A stretch of 64,000 nucleotides of DNA from Roseovarius pacificus (GCF_900142665.1 NZ_FRBR01000001.1:806001-870000), one strand, 5' to 3'; shown: positions 7,940-17,373, counted from the stretch's first letter. Notes: generated by a model from the sequence alone, not told the origin. Made by a program: numbers and translations.

Positions 7940-9301
7940 ATGACAGCCCTGACCCTGGACGCGCTGAAAACCAAGGCCGCAAGCGGCGAAATCGACACCG
8001 TGCTCGCCTGCGCCGTGGACATGCAGGGCCGCCTGACAGGCAAGCGGTTTCACGTCTCGAACTTTCTTGAGACCGGGTTCGAGGAAACCCATTGCTGCAA
8101 TTACCTTCTGGCCACCGATCTGGAAATGGCCACCCCGGATGGCTATGCCTCGACAAGCTGGGCGTCGGGCTATGGCGATTACGTCATGAAACCCGACCTG
8201 TCCACGCTTTGCCCGGTGCCGTGGCTTGAAGGCACCGCAATGGTGCTGTGCGATTATCTGGATCACCACGATCATGCACCGGTGCCGCATTCCCCGCGCC
8301 AGATCCTCAAAGCGCAGATGGACCGCGCCGCCGCCATGGGCTTTACCCCGATGATGGCGACCGAACTGGAATTTTTCCTGTTCGCCAAGACCTATGATGA
8401 AATCCGCGCCAGCGATTACCGCGATCTGGAAACGCTGGTGAAATACAATCAGGATTACTCGATCCAGTTCACCAGTCGTGAAGAGCATGTGATGCGCCCG
8501 GTGCGCAATGCGCTTTACGCCATGGGCATACCGGTTGAAAACACCAAGGGCGAAGCCGAAATCGGCCAGGAAGAACTGAACATCCGCTATGGCGATGCCC
8601 TGGCCGCCTGCGACCAGCACACGCTGGCCAAGCACGCGATCAAGGAAATCGCCGCACAGCAGGGCCACGCCGCCACCTTCCTGCCGAAATGGCGCTCGGA
8701 CAAGGTGGGCAGCGCCGCGCATATCCACCAGTCGCTGTTCAATGACGACGGCAACGTGTTCCACGATGCCGACGGGGCCTATTCCATGTCGCAGACCATG
8801 CGCCATTACGTGGCGGGCCTGCTGAAATACGCGCCCGACTGCATGTTGCTGATGGCGCCCTATATCAACAGCTACAAACGCTTCGTGCCGGGCACTTTCG
8901 CGCCCACGAAAACCGCATGGTCCATCGACAACCGCACCGCCGGGTTCCGCCTTGTGGGTGAAAATACCAAGGGCGTGCGGATCGAGTGCCGCATTCCCGG
9001 CTCAGACATGAATCCCTATCTGGCCTGCGCCGGGCAACTGGCCGCCGGTCTGGCCGGGATCGAGGAAAAGCTCGACCTGCCCGATCCGGTGCAGGGCGAC
9101 CTGTACAGCATGACGGACATACCCGACGTGCCGCACACGCTGGCCCGCGCCACGCAAACCTTCCGCAACTCGGACATGCTGCGCAAGGCATTGGGCGATG
9201 ACGTGGTCGATCACTACACCCGCGCCGCCGAAGTCGAGCAAGAGGATTTCGACCGCGCCGTTACGGATTACGAATTGCAGCGCGGTTTCGAACGCGCCTG
9301 A
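7940..9301 (+). CDS. Glutamine synthetase family protein, probable gamma-glutamyl-amine ligase
   Basis: The 453-residue protein is a GlnA-fold ATP-dependent ligase. It shows the catalytic metal motif ATELEFFLF (E142, E144), then KVGSAAHIHQSLF, the ATP loop NSYKRFVPGTFAPTKTAWS and NRTAGFRLV. The divergent ATP-loop sequence and the neighbours (aldehyde and alcohol dehydrogenases) place it with gamma-glutamyl-putrescine/alkylamide synthetases such as PuuA and IpuC rather than housekeeping GlnA; this placement is an inference. Such enzymes join glutamate to an amine so that the other end can be oxidised safely. A gene for a matching amine or amino-alcohol uptake system lies just upstream. Confidence 0.85.
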   Translation: MTALTLDALKTKAASGEIDTVLACAVDMQGRLTGKRFHVSNFLETGFEETHCCNYLLATDLEMATPDGYASTSWASGYGDYVMKPDLSTLCPVPWLEGTAMVLCDYLDHHDHAPVPHSPRQILKAQMDRAAAMGFTPMMATELEFFLFAKTYDEIRASDYRDLETLVKYNQDYSIQFTSREEHVMRPVRNALYAMGIPVENTKGEAEIGQEELNIRYGDALAACDQHTLAKHAIKEIAAQQGHAATFLPKWRSDKVGSAAHIHQSLFNDDGNVFHDADGAYSMSQTMRHYVAGLLKYAPDCMLLMAPYINSYKRFVPGTFAPTKTAWSIDNRTAGFRLVGENTKGVRIECRIPGSDMNPYLACAGQLAAGLAGIEEKLDLPDPVQGDLYSMTDIPDVPHTLARATQTFRNSDMLRKALGDDVVDHYTRAAEVEQEDFDRAVTDYELQRGFERA

Positions 9302-9321
9302 CCTGAACCCCAGAGGATACC

Positions 9322-10701
9322 ATGACAACGCTGACTTGCACATCCCCGATCGACGGATCGGTTTTCGCCACACGCGAGACGCTGAGCGCGCAAGACGCCC
9401 GCGACGCCATCGCCGAAACCCGCGCCGCACAGGCCGAATGGGCCGCCCGCCCCTTGCAGGAGCGCATTGATCTGGTCATGGCCGGGGTCAAGGCCGTGGG
9501 CGAAATGAATGATGAAATCGTGCCGGAACTGGCGCGCATGATGGGCCGCCCCGTGCGCTATGGCGGCGAATTCGGCGGTTTCGAGGAACGTGCCTCGAAA
9601 ATGGCCGAATTGGCAGAGGAAGGCCTTGCAGATATCGAAATCGCCAACGACGGCGATTTTCATCGCTATATCAAGCGCATCCCGCATGGTGTTGTCTTTG
9701 TGGTTGCCCCCTGGAACTACCCCTACATGACGGCGATCAACACCGTGGCCCCGGCTCTGATCGCGGGCAATACCGTGGTGCTGAAACACGCCACGCAAAC
9801 CCTATTGGTGGGCGAGCGCATGGCGCAGGCCTTTCACAAGGCCGGTATCCCCGAGGCGGTCTTCCGCAACGTGTTCCTCGATCACGGCACCACCTCGACG
9901 CTGATTTCCGAAGGGCTGTTCGATTTCGTGAACTTCACCGGCTCGGTTGGCGGCGGCAAGGCGATGGAGCAGGCTGCGGCCGGTACGTTCACCGGGCTTG
10001 GCCTGGAACTGGGCGGCAAGGACCCCGGCTATGCCATGGATGACGCGGATCTCGATGCAGCCGTTGCCGGGCTGATCGACGGGGCGATGTTCAACTCGGG
10101 GCAATGCTGCTGCGGAATCGAACGGATTTACGTACATGAAAGCCTGTTCGACAGCTTTGTCGAGAAGGCCGTCGAGATCGTCAGGGGCTACAAGCTGGGC
10201 GATCCGCTGGACCCGGAAACCACCATCGGCCCGATGGCCAATACCCGCTTTGCCACCGAAGTTCGCGCACAGATCGCCGAAGCGGTGGAAAGCGGCGCGA
10301 CCGCCCATATCGCCCCCTTTGCTGAGGATGATGGCGGCACCTACCTGACGCCGCAAATCCTGACCGGGGTCACCCATGACATGCGCGTGATGCGCGACGA
10401 GAGTTTCGGCCCGGTCGTGGGCATCATGCCGGTGCGCGACGACGCCGAAGCGATCGAGTTGATGAACGACAGCCCCTTCGGCCTGACCGCCTCGCTCTGG
10501 ACACGGGACGAGGCGCGCGCCGCCCGCGTGGGCGACGCCATCGAAACCGGCACGATCTTCATGAACCGTGCCGATTACCTTGACCCGGCATTGTGCTGGA
10601 CCGGCTGCAAGAACACGGGCCGGGGCGGTGCGCTTTCGGTCATTGGCTATCACAACCTGACACGTCCCAAATCCTACCACCTCAAGAAGGCCACGACATG
10701 A
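9322..10701 (+). CDS. NAD(P)-dependent aldehyde dehydrogenase
   Basis: The 459-residue ALDH-superfamily enzyme oxidises an aldehyde to an acid. The cofactor loop reads VVAPWNYPYMTAINTVAPAL, the cofactor lysine is K155, the general base is E229 in LELGGK, and the nucleophile is C263 in FNSGQCCCG. Its placement between a gamma-glutamyl-ligase-like gene and an alcohol dehydrogenase suggests it acts on the aldehyde made from a glutamylated amino alcohol or amine. Its stop overlaps the next start (ATGA). Confidence 0.93.
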   Translation: MTTLTCTSPIDGSVFATRETLSAQDARDAIAETRAAQAEWAARPLQERIDLVMAGVKAVGEMNDEIVPELARMMGRPVRYGGEFGGFEERASKMAELAEEGLADIEIANDGDFHRYIKRIPHGVVFVVAPWNYPYMTAINTVAPALIAGNTVVLKHATQTLLVGERMAQAFHKAGIPEAVFRNVFLDHGTTSTLISEGLFDFVNFTGSVGGGKAMEQAAAGTFTGLGLELGGKDPGYAMDDADLDAAVAGLIDGAMFNSGQCCCGIERIYVHESLFDSFVEKAVEIVRGYKLGDPLDPETTIGPMANTRFATEVRAQIAEAVESGATAHIAPFAEDDGGTYLTPQILTGVTHDMRVMRDESFGPVVGIMPVRDDAEAIELMNDSPFGLTASLWTRDEARAARVGDAIETGTIFMNRADYLDPALCWTGCKNTGRGGALSVIGYHNLTRPKSYHLKKATT

Positions 10702-11843
10702 CACTCACTGCCAACTGGTCCTATCCCGCCGCCATCCGTTTCGGCGCAGGCCGCATCGCGGAACTCGCCGACGCCTGCACGCAATCGGGCATCTCGAAAC
10801 CCCTGCTGGTCACCGACAAGGGGCTGGCCAGCCTGCCGATTACCGAGCAAGCACTGGACATCCTGCGCAAGGCGGGGCTCGATGCCGCAATGTTTTCCGA
10901 GGTCGATCCCAACCCCAACGAAAAGAACCTCTCCGCCGGGATTGCCGCCTATAACGATGGCGGCCATGATGGCGTGATCGCCTTTGGCGGCGGCTCGGGG
11001 CTCGATCTGGGCAAATGCGTGGCCTTCATGGCCGGGCAGACACGCCCGGTCTGGGATTTCGAGGATATCGGCGATTGGTGGACCCGCGCCGATGCCGATG
11101 CCATCGCCCCGATCATCGCCGTGCCCACCACCGCCGGTACGGGCTCGGAAGTAGGACGCGCTGGCGTTCTGACCAATTCCGAGACGCATGAGAAGAAAAT
11201 CATCTTCCATCCCAAAATGCTGCCCGCAGCGGTGATCTGCGACCCCGAACTGACGGTCGGCATGCCAAAACCCATCACCGCCGGCACCGGGCTCGATGCC
11301 TTTGCCCATTGCGTCGAGGCGTTTTCCAGCCCGCATTATCACCCGATGTCCCAGGGCATCGCGCTTGAAGGCATGCGGCTGGTCATCGAAAACCTGCCGC
11401 GCGCCTATGAGGACGGTACCGATATCGAGGCCCGCGCCCACATGATGAGCGCCGCCGCGATGGGCGCCACCGCATTCCAGAAAGGTCTGGGGGCGATCCA
11501 CGCCATGAGCCACCCGATTGGCGCACATTTCAACACCCACCACGGCACCACCAACGCGGTGTGCATGCCTGCCGTTCTGGACCTCAACGCACCGAAAATC
11601 GCCGAACGCTTTGAGCGCGCGGCGGGCTATCTGGGCATTGACGGCGGCTTCAAAGGCTTCCGCGCTTTTGTGGACCGGTTCAACGACCAACTGGGCGTTC
11701 CCAAGGGGCTTGCCGCGCTTGGCGTGACCGAGGATACGATCCCCGATCTGGTCAGGGGCGCGATCAAGGACCCGTCCTGTGGCGGCAACCCCGTCGAACT
11801 GACCGAAGAGAACCTGACGGCCCTGTTCAAGGCCGCGATGTAA
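10698..11843 (+). CDS. Iron-containing (group III) alcohol dehydrogenase
   Basis: The 381-residue protein belongs to the Fe-ADH family. It has the nucleotide-binding GGGSGLDLGK, then PTTAGTGSEVGR, and metal-ligand segments GTGLDAFAHCVEAF and GAIHAMSHPIGAHFNTHHG, which supply the Asp and His residues. I take the ATG at 10698, which overlaps the ALDH stop as ATGA; an upstream frame extension has no homology. It probably oxidises an alcohol for the preceding ALDH. This is the last gene of the operon and is followed by a strong terminator. Confidence 0.93.
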   Translation: MTLTANWSYPAAIRFGAGRIAELADACTQSGISKPLLVTDKGLASLPITEQALDILRKAGLDAAMFSEVDPNPNEKNLSAGIAAYNDGGHDGVIAFGGGSGLDLGKCVAFMAGQTRPVWDFEDIGDWWTRADADAIAPIIAVPTTAGTGSEVGRAGVLTNSETHEKKIIFHPKMLPAAVICDPELTVGMPKPITAGTGLDAFAHCVEAFSSPHYHPMSQGIALEGMRLVIENLPRAYEDGTDIEARAHMMSAAAMGATAFQKGLGAIHAMSHPIGAHFNTHHGTTNAVCMPAVLDLNAPKIAERFERAAGYLGIDGGFKGFRAFVDRFNDQLGVPKGLAALGVTEDTIPDLVRGAIKDPSCGGNPVELTEENLTALFKAAM

Positions 11844-11874
11844 GCCGGTCCGGCCCCTTTTCACGACCTCGACT

Positions 11875-11905
11875 CATGGCGGCATTCGTGCCGCCATGTT
11901 CTTTC
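11875..11905 (+). terminator. Rho-independent terminator with UUCG tetraloop
   Basis: CATGGCGGCA and TGCCGCCATG form a perfect 10-bp stem closed by TTCG and followed by TTCTTT. It ends the RpiR-associated operon. Confidence 0.85.
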
Positions 11906-12026
11906 CCGGCCGACCGCCTATTCATCTTTCCTATGACTGTCCGGCACCTGCCCTGGGCGGCTTACTTCCACCTTGCAAACCCGGTTGCTCATAGTAGCGT
12001 AGCCTGGGAAACAAGAGGGAATGATC

Positions 12027-12779
12027 ATGCAAAAATGCGCCATCGTAACCGGCGCCGCGCGCGGCATCGGGCTGGCCACGGCCAAACAGTTTCTGGAACA
12101 GGGCTATGTTGTCTCAGCCGTCGACCGCGACGAGGCAGAACTTGAAAAAGCGCTCGGCGAACTGGGCGAAGGCGCGATTGGCCTGCCTTACGACATTTCC
12201 TTCCCGGAAAAGGCCGAGGCAATGGTGACCGATACGCTGGCCTCCTTTGGCCGGATTGACGCGCTGGTCAACAACGCGGGCGTGGCCGATTTCGGCCCGG
12301 TCGAAGACACCGATTTCGCCCGCTGGCGCAGGGTCATGGAAACCAATCTGGATGGGGTGTTCCTGTGTTCGCAGGCCGCCACACCGGCGCTCAGGGAAAC
12401 CAAGGGCGCGATCCTGAACATCGCCTCCATTTCCGGGCTGCGGGCCTCGACCCTGCGGGTCGCTTATGGCACCTCCAAGGCCGCCGTGATCCACCTGACG
12501 CAACAGCAAGCTGCGGAACTGGGCGAGTACGGCATTCGCGCGAATTGCGTGTGCCCCGGCCCGGTACGCACCAAGCTGGCGATGGCCGTGCACACACAGG
12601 ACATCATCGACGCCTATCACGACGCGATCCCGCTGAACCGCTACGGAACCGAGGAAGAACTGGCCAATGTCATCACCTTCCTGTGCTCGGACAAGGCCAG
12701 CTATGTCACCGGCCAGATCGTGGCGGTCGACGGCGGCTTCCAAAGCACAGGGGTCGGCCTGCCCGCCCTGCGCAAGTGA
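12027..12779 (+). CDS. SDR-family NAD(P)-dependent oxidoreductase
   Basis: The protein of about 250 residues has a classical short-chain dehydrogenase fold: TGAARGIG for cofactor binding, NNAG, the catalytic Ser in NIASISG, YGTSK for the Tyr-Lys pair, and a C-terminal YVTGQIVAVDGGF. The substrate is unknown. An ATG also lies at 12021, but AGAGGGA is spaced better for the ATG at 12027. The gene stands alone, downstream of a terminator and convergent with the next operon, so context gives no function. Confidence 0.9.
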   Translation: MQKCAIVTGAARGIGLATAKQFLEQGYVVSAVDRDEAELEKALGELGEGAIGLPYDISFPEKAEAMVTDTLASFGRIDALVNNAGVADFGPVEDTDFARWRRVMETNLDGVFLCSQAATPALRETKGAILNIASISGLRASTLRVAYGTSKAAVIHLTQQQAAELGEYGIRANCVCPGPVRTKLAMAVHTQDIIDAYHDAIPLNRYGTEEELANVITFLCSDKASYVTGQIVAVDGGFQSTGVGLPALRK

Positions 12780-12819
12780 CGTGAAAGCCGCGGCGGCACA
12801 AGCATATCGGTGATCGGGG

Positions 12820-13650
12820 TCAGCCGGCCTCGATCACCATCAATTCAAAGGTCACGCAAACCGGCGCGCCACCGGGAACGATGTCACCTGAAAACTGATC
12901 GTCGTCAGGATCGACGCAATACATCGGCAAGCGCAACCCATCCTCGGCCCATTGCGCACCGGGCGTAATCATGACCTCGGAAATGGGCGACTCCATCGGT
13001 ATCCCTGCTTCGAACCGGGCACCGATCAGGCTCCCGACCCCCAGCACCTCGGCGCGCGCGAAACCTGCGTCCCGGACGATCTGCGATACGGTCTGGTGAA
13101 TATCGTGATGCGGATTCACCTTGGCGATCAGGGCATTGCCGTCGGACGCCCCGTCAACGGGATGGAAGATGGGAAACAATGTTTCCTCGTTCAACGAAAC
13201 ATCGAACGCCCCCCCATTAAAGGCATACAGCATGACCCCGGCATCATTCGGCACGGTCACATCGTCAGGCAGAAGATGACCGCATTTCACGCTGTCGCCT
13301 TCTTCCCAAACCGCATGGCAATGCAGCCACCAGGCCCCGTCCCGCCTGCCCACGATGGCCGATCCGTGGCGGATACGGGCGTGCGATCCATGATGGGTGG
13401 CGCTGTACCATGCCGCATGAACCCCATCATCGGACGGCCCCGGCATGACGTAATCGTAAGGGCCGATGTCCATCCCGTCGACAACGATCACCCCGCTGTC
13501 GCTGCCGGTCTTCTCCATCACGTCCGCAACCGCATCCATCAACGACTGCCCGCCTTGCAAGGTAACGGGCAGCTTGCGCCCCTGCCCCCGCGCGACCGCA
13601 TACGGCTTGGGCGCAGGCGGGCCGGGATGGCGGATGACATCACGGGTCAT
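12820..13650 (-). CDS. DUF296/PCC-domain-like protein
   Basis: The 276-residue soluble protein appears to hold two related halves. The first has LQGGQSLMDAVADVMEKTG and GAWWLHCHAVWE; the second has NPHHDIHQTVSQIVRDAGF and EVLGVGSLIGARFE. This pattern resembles the PCC/DUF296 fold found in plants and prokaryotes. I am not certain of the family. It overlaps the acyl-CoA ligase gene upstream by 4 bp (ATGA) and is last in an IclR-thiolase-ligase operon. It has no catalytic motif that I recognise, so a binding or regulatory role, or an unrecognised enzyme step on a CoA-linked pathway, are both open. Confidence 0.6.
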   Translation of the reverse strand: MTRDVIRHPGPPAPKPYAVARGQGRKLPVTLQGGQSLMDAVADVMEKTGSDSGVIVVDGMDIGPYDYVMPGPSDDGVHAAWYSATHHGSHARIRHGSAIVGRRDGAWWLHCHAVWEEGDSVKCGHLLPDDVTVPNDAGVMLYAFNGGAFDVSLNEETLFPIFHPVDGASDGNALIAKVNPHHDIHQTVSQIVRDAGFARAEVLGVGSLIGARFEAGIPMESPISEVMITPGAQWAEDGLRLPMYCVDPDDDQFSGDIVPGGAPVCVTFELMVIEAG

Positions 13651-15257
13651 GCCCCCTCTCCGGGCCAGATCCCCTGCGCTTCCAGTTCTTCGCGGACGAG
13701 TTTCTTGGTAATCTTGCCATAGCCCGTCTTGGGCATCTCATCCAGGAACACATAGTGATGCGGCAGTTTGTATTTCGCCAGCTTCTGCTCAAGCATCTGC
13801 GCCAGGTCTTCGGGCGAGACAGACTGCCCCGGCTCGCAGGTGCACACGGCAACCCCCACTTCGCCCCACCTGGGATGGGGTGCGCCAAGAATAGCCACCT
13901 CGGACAGGGCAGGATGGGTCAGCATGATTTCCTCGATCTCGCGCGGATAGACGTTCGAGCCGCCTGAGATATACATGTCCGATGACCGCCCCGTGATATA
14001 CAGATACCGTTCAGCATCCATATGGCCCAGATCGCCGGTGCGGAACCAGCCATCGCGGAACGCCTTTTCATTGGCGCCGTCATCCATGTAATAGCCCGCG
14101 CAAACCGCCGGCCCGGCCACGCAGATTTCGCCGGTTTCACCGGGGCTCAGTTCACACCCGTCATCGTCCTGAATGCTGACATGCAACCCCGTGCGTTCGA
14201 TCCCGCACGACCCGAGGCGCGTGTCCGGCCCATCCTCGACATGATGATCCTCGCGCGGCAGATAAGTGATGCACCCCGTCACCTCGCCGAGGCCGAAATA
14301 CTGCACCAACACCTGCCCCAGTTTGCGCAGCGCGTGTTTCTGGTCCTCCCGATACATCGGGGCCCCCGCATAGATCACGAAGCGCAGGCTGGAATGATCG
14401 TACTCATCGACAGCCGGGTGTTCCGTCAGCATCTTCACGATGGTCGGCACCGTGAACATATTGGTGATCCTGTATCGCTCGACCAACGCCCAGGCTCTGG
14501 CCGGATCGAACTTGCCGGACGGCATGAGCACCGAACACACGCCGCCCGCGATCATCATCAGCTGGTGCATTCCGGCCCCGTGCGACAAGGGCGCCACCAC
14601 AAGGCTCATGTCCTCGGGCGTGGTTCCCGGCGTCAGATCGTGCAAGTGATTGAGCGCGGTAAAGGTCAACTGGCCATGGGTCAGCACCACGGCCTTGGGC
14701 CGCCCGGTGGAACCCGAGGTAAAGAACAGCCAGCAAGGCGCGTCGCGATCCACCGCCGCATCGGGAACATGAACGCCAGCGTGACGCGCGATCAGATCGT
14801 CATATGCCGTGCCGAACCCCTGACCGATGCAAACCACATGCTCCAGCCTCGGCGCGGCGTCGAGGCAGGCGGTGGCGTGATCGGGGAAGCCCTCTTCACA
14901 GAACATCAGGGATACGTCGGATTTCTGCGCCAGATAGGCCACCTCATCGGGTCTCTGGCGATAATTCGACGGCACCCAGACCGCCCCGATCCGCCAGCAG
15001 GCCAGCATGATTTCGGTGATCTGGTTGTTGTTGGGGCTTTGCACCATCACCCGGTCGCCGGGCTGCAATCCGTAATCGTCCCGCATCGCCGCCGACAGCG
15101 CGCTGACACGCCGGTCCAGATCGCCCCAACTCAGGGTCGTGTCATCCCAGATGATCGCGGGCCGGTCCCTGAGTCGCGCGGCGTTCTTCGTCAGGAAATG
15201 CGCAAGGTTATGGCTGCGCACGGACCAGGGCAGTTTCGGATCACGGTTCCGGGTCAT
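13647..15257 (-). CDS. AMP-dependent acyl-CoA synthetase/ligase
   Basis: The 536-residue ANL-superfamily enzyme activates a carboxylic acid to its CoA thioester via an acyl-AMP. Motifs include the P-loop-like FFTSGSTGRPKAVVLTHG, YFGLGEVTGC, the hinge GWFRTGDLGHMD and the C-terminal catalytic lysine region PKTGYGKITKKLVREEL. The substrate acid is not evident. ATGA overlaps join it to the thiolase gene upstream and the DUF296-like gene downstream, so all are co-translated. Confidence 0.93.
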   Translation of the reverse strand: MTRNRDPKLPWSVRSHNLAHFLTKNAARLRDRPAIIWDDTTLSWGDLDRRVSALSAAMRDDYGLQPGDRVMVQSPNNNQITEIMLACWRIGAVWVPSNYRQRPDEVAYLAQKSDVSLMFCEEGFPDHATACLDAAPRLEHVVCIGQGFGTAYDDLIARHAGVHVPDAAVDRDAPCWLFFTSGSTGRPKAVVLTHGQLTFTALNHLHDLTPGTTPEDMSLVVAPLSHGAGMHQLMMIAGGVCSVLMPSGKFDPARAWALVERYRITNMFTVPTIVKMLTEHPAVDEYDHSSLRFVIYAGAPMYREDQKHALRKLGQVLVQYFGLGEVTGCITYLPREDHHVEDGPDTRLGSCGIERTGLHVSIQDDDGCELSPGETGEICVAGPAVCAGYYMDDGANEKAFRDGWFRTGDLGHMDAERYLYITGRSSDMYISGGSNVYPREIEEIMLTHPALSEVAILGAPHPRWGEVGVAVCTCEPGQSVSPEDLAQMLEQKLAKYKLPHHYVFLDEMPKTGYGKITKKLVREELEAQGIWPGEGA

Positions 15258-16426
15258 TTCACGCGCTCCAGAATCGACACGTAAGAGGCCACAGCCGCCC
15301 CACCCATGTTGAACACACCCGCCAGTTGCACATCGTCAAGCTGCATATCGCCAGCCTCGCCCATCAATTGCATCGACGCCATGACGTGTTGGGACACGCC
15401 CGTCGCCCCGATGGGATGCCCACGCGATTTGAGCCCGCCCGACGGATTTACCGGCAACCTGCCGTCCCGCGCAGTGGTGCCCTCACGGATCACGCGCCCG
15501 CCCTGGCCACGCTCGGCCAGACCCATGGCTTCGTATTCCAGCAATTCGGCGATGGTGAAACAGTCGTGGGTTTCGACCATGTCCAGATCGTCCAGCGTGA
15601 GACCGGCCTGTTCCAGCGACTTGCCCCATGCCGCTCGGGGGCCTGCGAATTCGGTGGGATCGCGACGCGACAAGGCCAGCACATCATTCACATGGTTATG
15701 CGCGCGAAACGCGATGGCGCGGCGCATCTCGGCGGCCACATCGGGATGCGCCACGATCAGCGCCGCCGCCCCGTCCGACACCAGCGAACAATCGGTCCGG
15801 CGCAACGGCCCGGCCACCAGCGGGTTCTTGTCGCTGACGGTATTGCAGAACTCTGCCGTAAAAGGCTTTTGCATATGCGCATAGGGGTTGCGCATTCCGT
15901 TTTCGTGGTTCTTGGCCGCAATCATCGCCAGTTCCTGCGAATGATCGCCATGCTGCTGGAAATAGCGGTTGGCGATCTGCCCGAAGACCCCGGCAAATCC
16001 GCCGTCGATATCGCCCTCCTCGGTGCGGTATGACGCGGTCAGCAGGATATCCCCAACTTCCGGCCCCGGCGTGGCGGTCATCTTTTCGCCGCCCACGACC
16101 AACGCAATCCTGCCCCGCCCGGCAGCGATGAAATCCAGCGCTGCATAGAGCGCCGCCGACCCGGTAGCACAGGCGTTTTCCAGATGCACCGCCGGAACAT
16201 GCGCAAGCTCGGGCACCGCCATACCCACAAGCGCGCCCTCGAAGGCCTGTTTGGAAAACCCGTTATTATAGGCCCCCACGAAAATGCCATCCACATCTGC
16301 TGCGCCAATTCCTGCATGATCCAGCGCCTCGGGCACGACCACGCCCATCAGTTCGGTCAGGTCTTCCTCGGGCGCCTTGCCGAATTTCGTATGCGCCCAA
16401 CCCACGATTTGCGGCTGATTGTCCAT
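15254..16426 (-). CDS. Thiolase family protein (SCP-x/acetyl-CoA acetyltransferase-like)
   Basis: The 390-residue thiolase-fold protein has the nucleophile-region Cys in LENACATGSAALYAAL, then THDCFTIAELLEYEAMGL and NPSGGLKSRGHPIGATG with the catalytic His. This is the SCP-x-like branch of thiolases, used in degrading branched or unusual acyl chains or in condensations. I start at 16426 because GAGAGGA lies 8 nt upstream; the ATG at 16441 would overlap the IclR stop as ATGA and is also possible. With the CoA ligase it suggests activation and then C-C cleavage of an organic acid. Confidence 0.9.
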   Translation of the reverse strand: MDNQPQIVGWAHTKFGKAPEEDLTELMGVVVPEALDHAGIGAADVDGIFVGAYNNGFSKQAFEGALVGMAVPELAHVPAVHLENACATGSAALYAALDFIAAGRGRIALVVGGEKMTATPGPEVGDILLTASYRTEEGDIDGGFAGVFGQIANRYFQQHGDHSQELAMIAAKNHENGMRNPYAHMQKPFTAEFCNTVSDKNPLVAGPLRRTDCSLVSDGAAALIVAHPDVAAEMRRAIAFRAHNHVNDVLALSRRDPTEFAGPRAAWGKSLEQAGLTLDDLDMVETHDCFTIAELLEYEAMGLAERGQGGRVIREGTTARDGRLPVNPSGGLKSRGHPIGATGVSQHVMASMQLMGEAGDMQLDDVQLAGVFNMGGAAVASYVSILERVK

Positions 16427-16437
16427 CTTCGATCCTC

Positions 16438-17244
16438 TCATAATCCAGGGCTTCGGCCCGGTTGAATTCCCTTACATAGCGCATGCTCCACCTGCGCCAC
16501 TTCGCGCCGCAAGAGCGCGGCCAGTTTTTCCTGCCGCTCGGGCTGCATCCGCGTGTCGATCGCGGCAATCGACAACGCGCCCAGAACCTCTCCGGCGGGG
16601 CCATGCACGGCCATGCCGATGGCCCATGAATTGGGCAGGTACAGCCCCGGATTCAGTGCCCAGCCTCGCTCCTGCGCCCTGGCGACCGCGCCCGAGACGA
16701 CCTCGGGTGTGTAGCCGGGATATCCTTCGGCCAGTTCCGGCATGATCCTGTTCAGCACTTCGCTGCGTTCACCATCGGGAAGTGCCGCAAGAATGGCCAT
16801 CCCACCCGCTCCGACACCCAAAGGATGCCTGTCCCCGGTCCTGAGCGCCTGGCTGCGGATCGGATAGGTGCCCTCTTCGCGGTGAACGCAAATACCGTAG
16901 GAACCGCGCCGCAACGACAGATAGGCATTGTCCTCGCTCTCGGCGGCCAAGCGCAACAAGCTGTCGGTCGCAGCGCCCAGCAGATCCACCCGCCGCGCGG
17001 CCATCAACCCGAGCAGATAGGCCTCGGCGCCCAAAAAATAGGCACGGGTATCGGCATCCTGTTCGATCATACCGGAGCGCATCAGGGCAAGCATCAGCCG
17101 CCGCACGGTTGGCCGGCTGAGCCCCGTCGCCTCGGTCAATGCAACGATAGGCACCGGCGCACCCGCGCCCTGTCCGACCAGGACCAGCAAAGCCAGAGCC
17201 CGATCGACACTTTGCGCACCACCGCTGTCCTTTGTTACCGGCAT
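16438..17244 (-). CDS. IclR-family transcriptional regulator (paralogue 1)
   Basis: The protein of about 268 residues has an N-terminal winged helix (AQSVDRALALLVLVGQG, then LSRPTVRRLMLALMRSGMIE) and a C-terminal effector domain (HPLGVGAGGMAILAALP, then ERGWALNPGLYLPNSW). It is a close paralogue of the regulator at 51971-52789. The ATG at 17244 has no clear ribosome site; a 13-bp palindrome lies only 4 bp upstream, and an in-frame extension upstream looks non-coding. It heads the thiolase-ligase-DUF296 operon and probably controls it and itself. Confidence 0.9.
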   Translation of the reverse strand: MPVTKDSGGAQSVDRALALLVLVGQGAGAPVPIVALTEATGLSRPTVRRLMLALMRSGMIEQDADTRAYFLGAEAYLLGLMAARRVDLLGAATDSLLRLAAESEDNAYLSLRRGSYGICVHREEGTYPIRSQALRTGDRHPLGVGAGGMAILAALPDGERSEVLNRIMPELAEGYPGYTPEVVSGAVARAQERGWALNPGLYLPNSWAIGMAVHGPAGEVLGALSIAAIDTRMQPERQEKLAALLRREVAQVEHALCKGIQPGRSPGL

Positions 17245-17248
17245 ATAG

Positions 17249-17261
17249 TCCACATTATGGA
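17249..17261. promoter_or_regulatory. Candidate IclR operator TCCACATTATGGA
   Basis: A 13-bp imperfect palindrome of TCCA-N5-TGGA form lies 4 bp upstream of the IclR start codon. The same pattern occurs at 51848 and 51963, around the paralogous IclR gene. A weaker copy, TCCATATTGTGTA, lies at 17374-17386. Binding is inferred from co-occurrence. Confidence 0.6.
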
Positions 17262-17373
17262 TGCTTTGAGGTATTAATGACCACATGCTGCAATATATAG
17301 AAACAATGAACAAGAAGAAATATACCTGTTAATAACGACAAACAGCACGTCTCACCCGAAACCCGACCTTATA

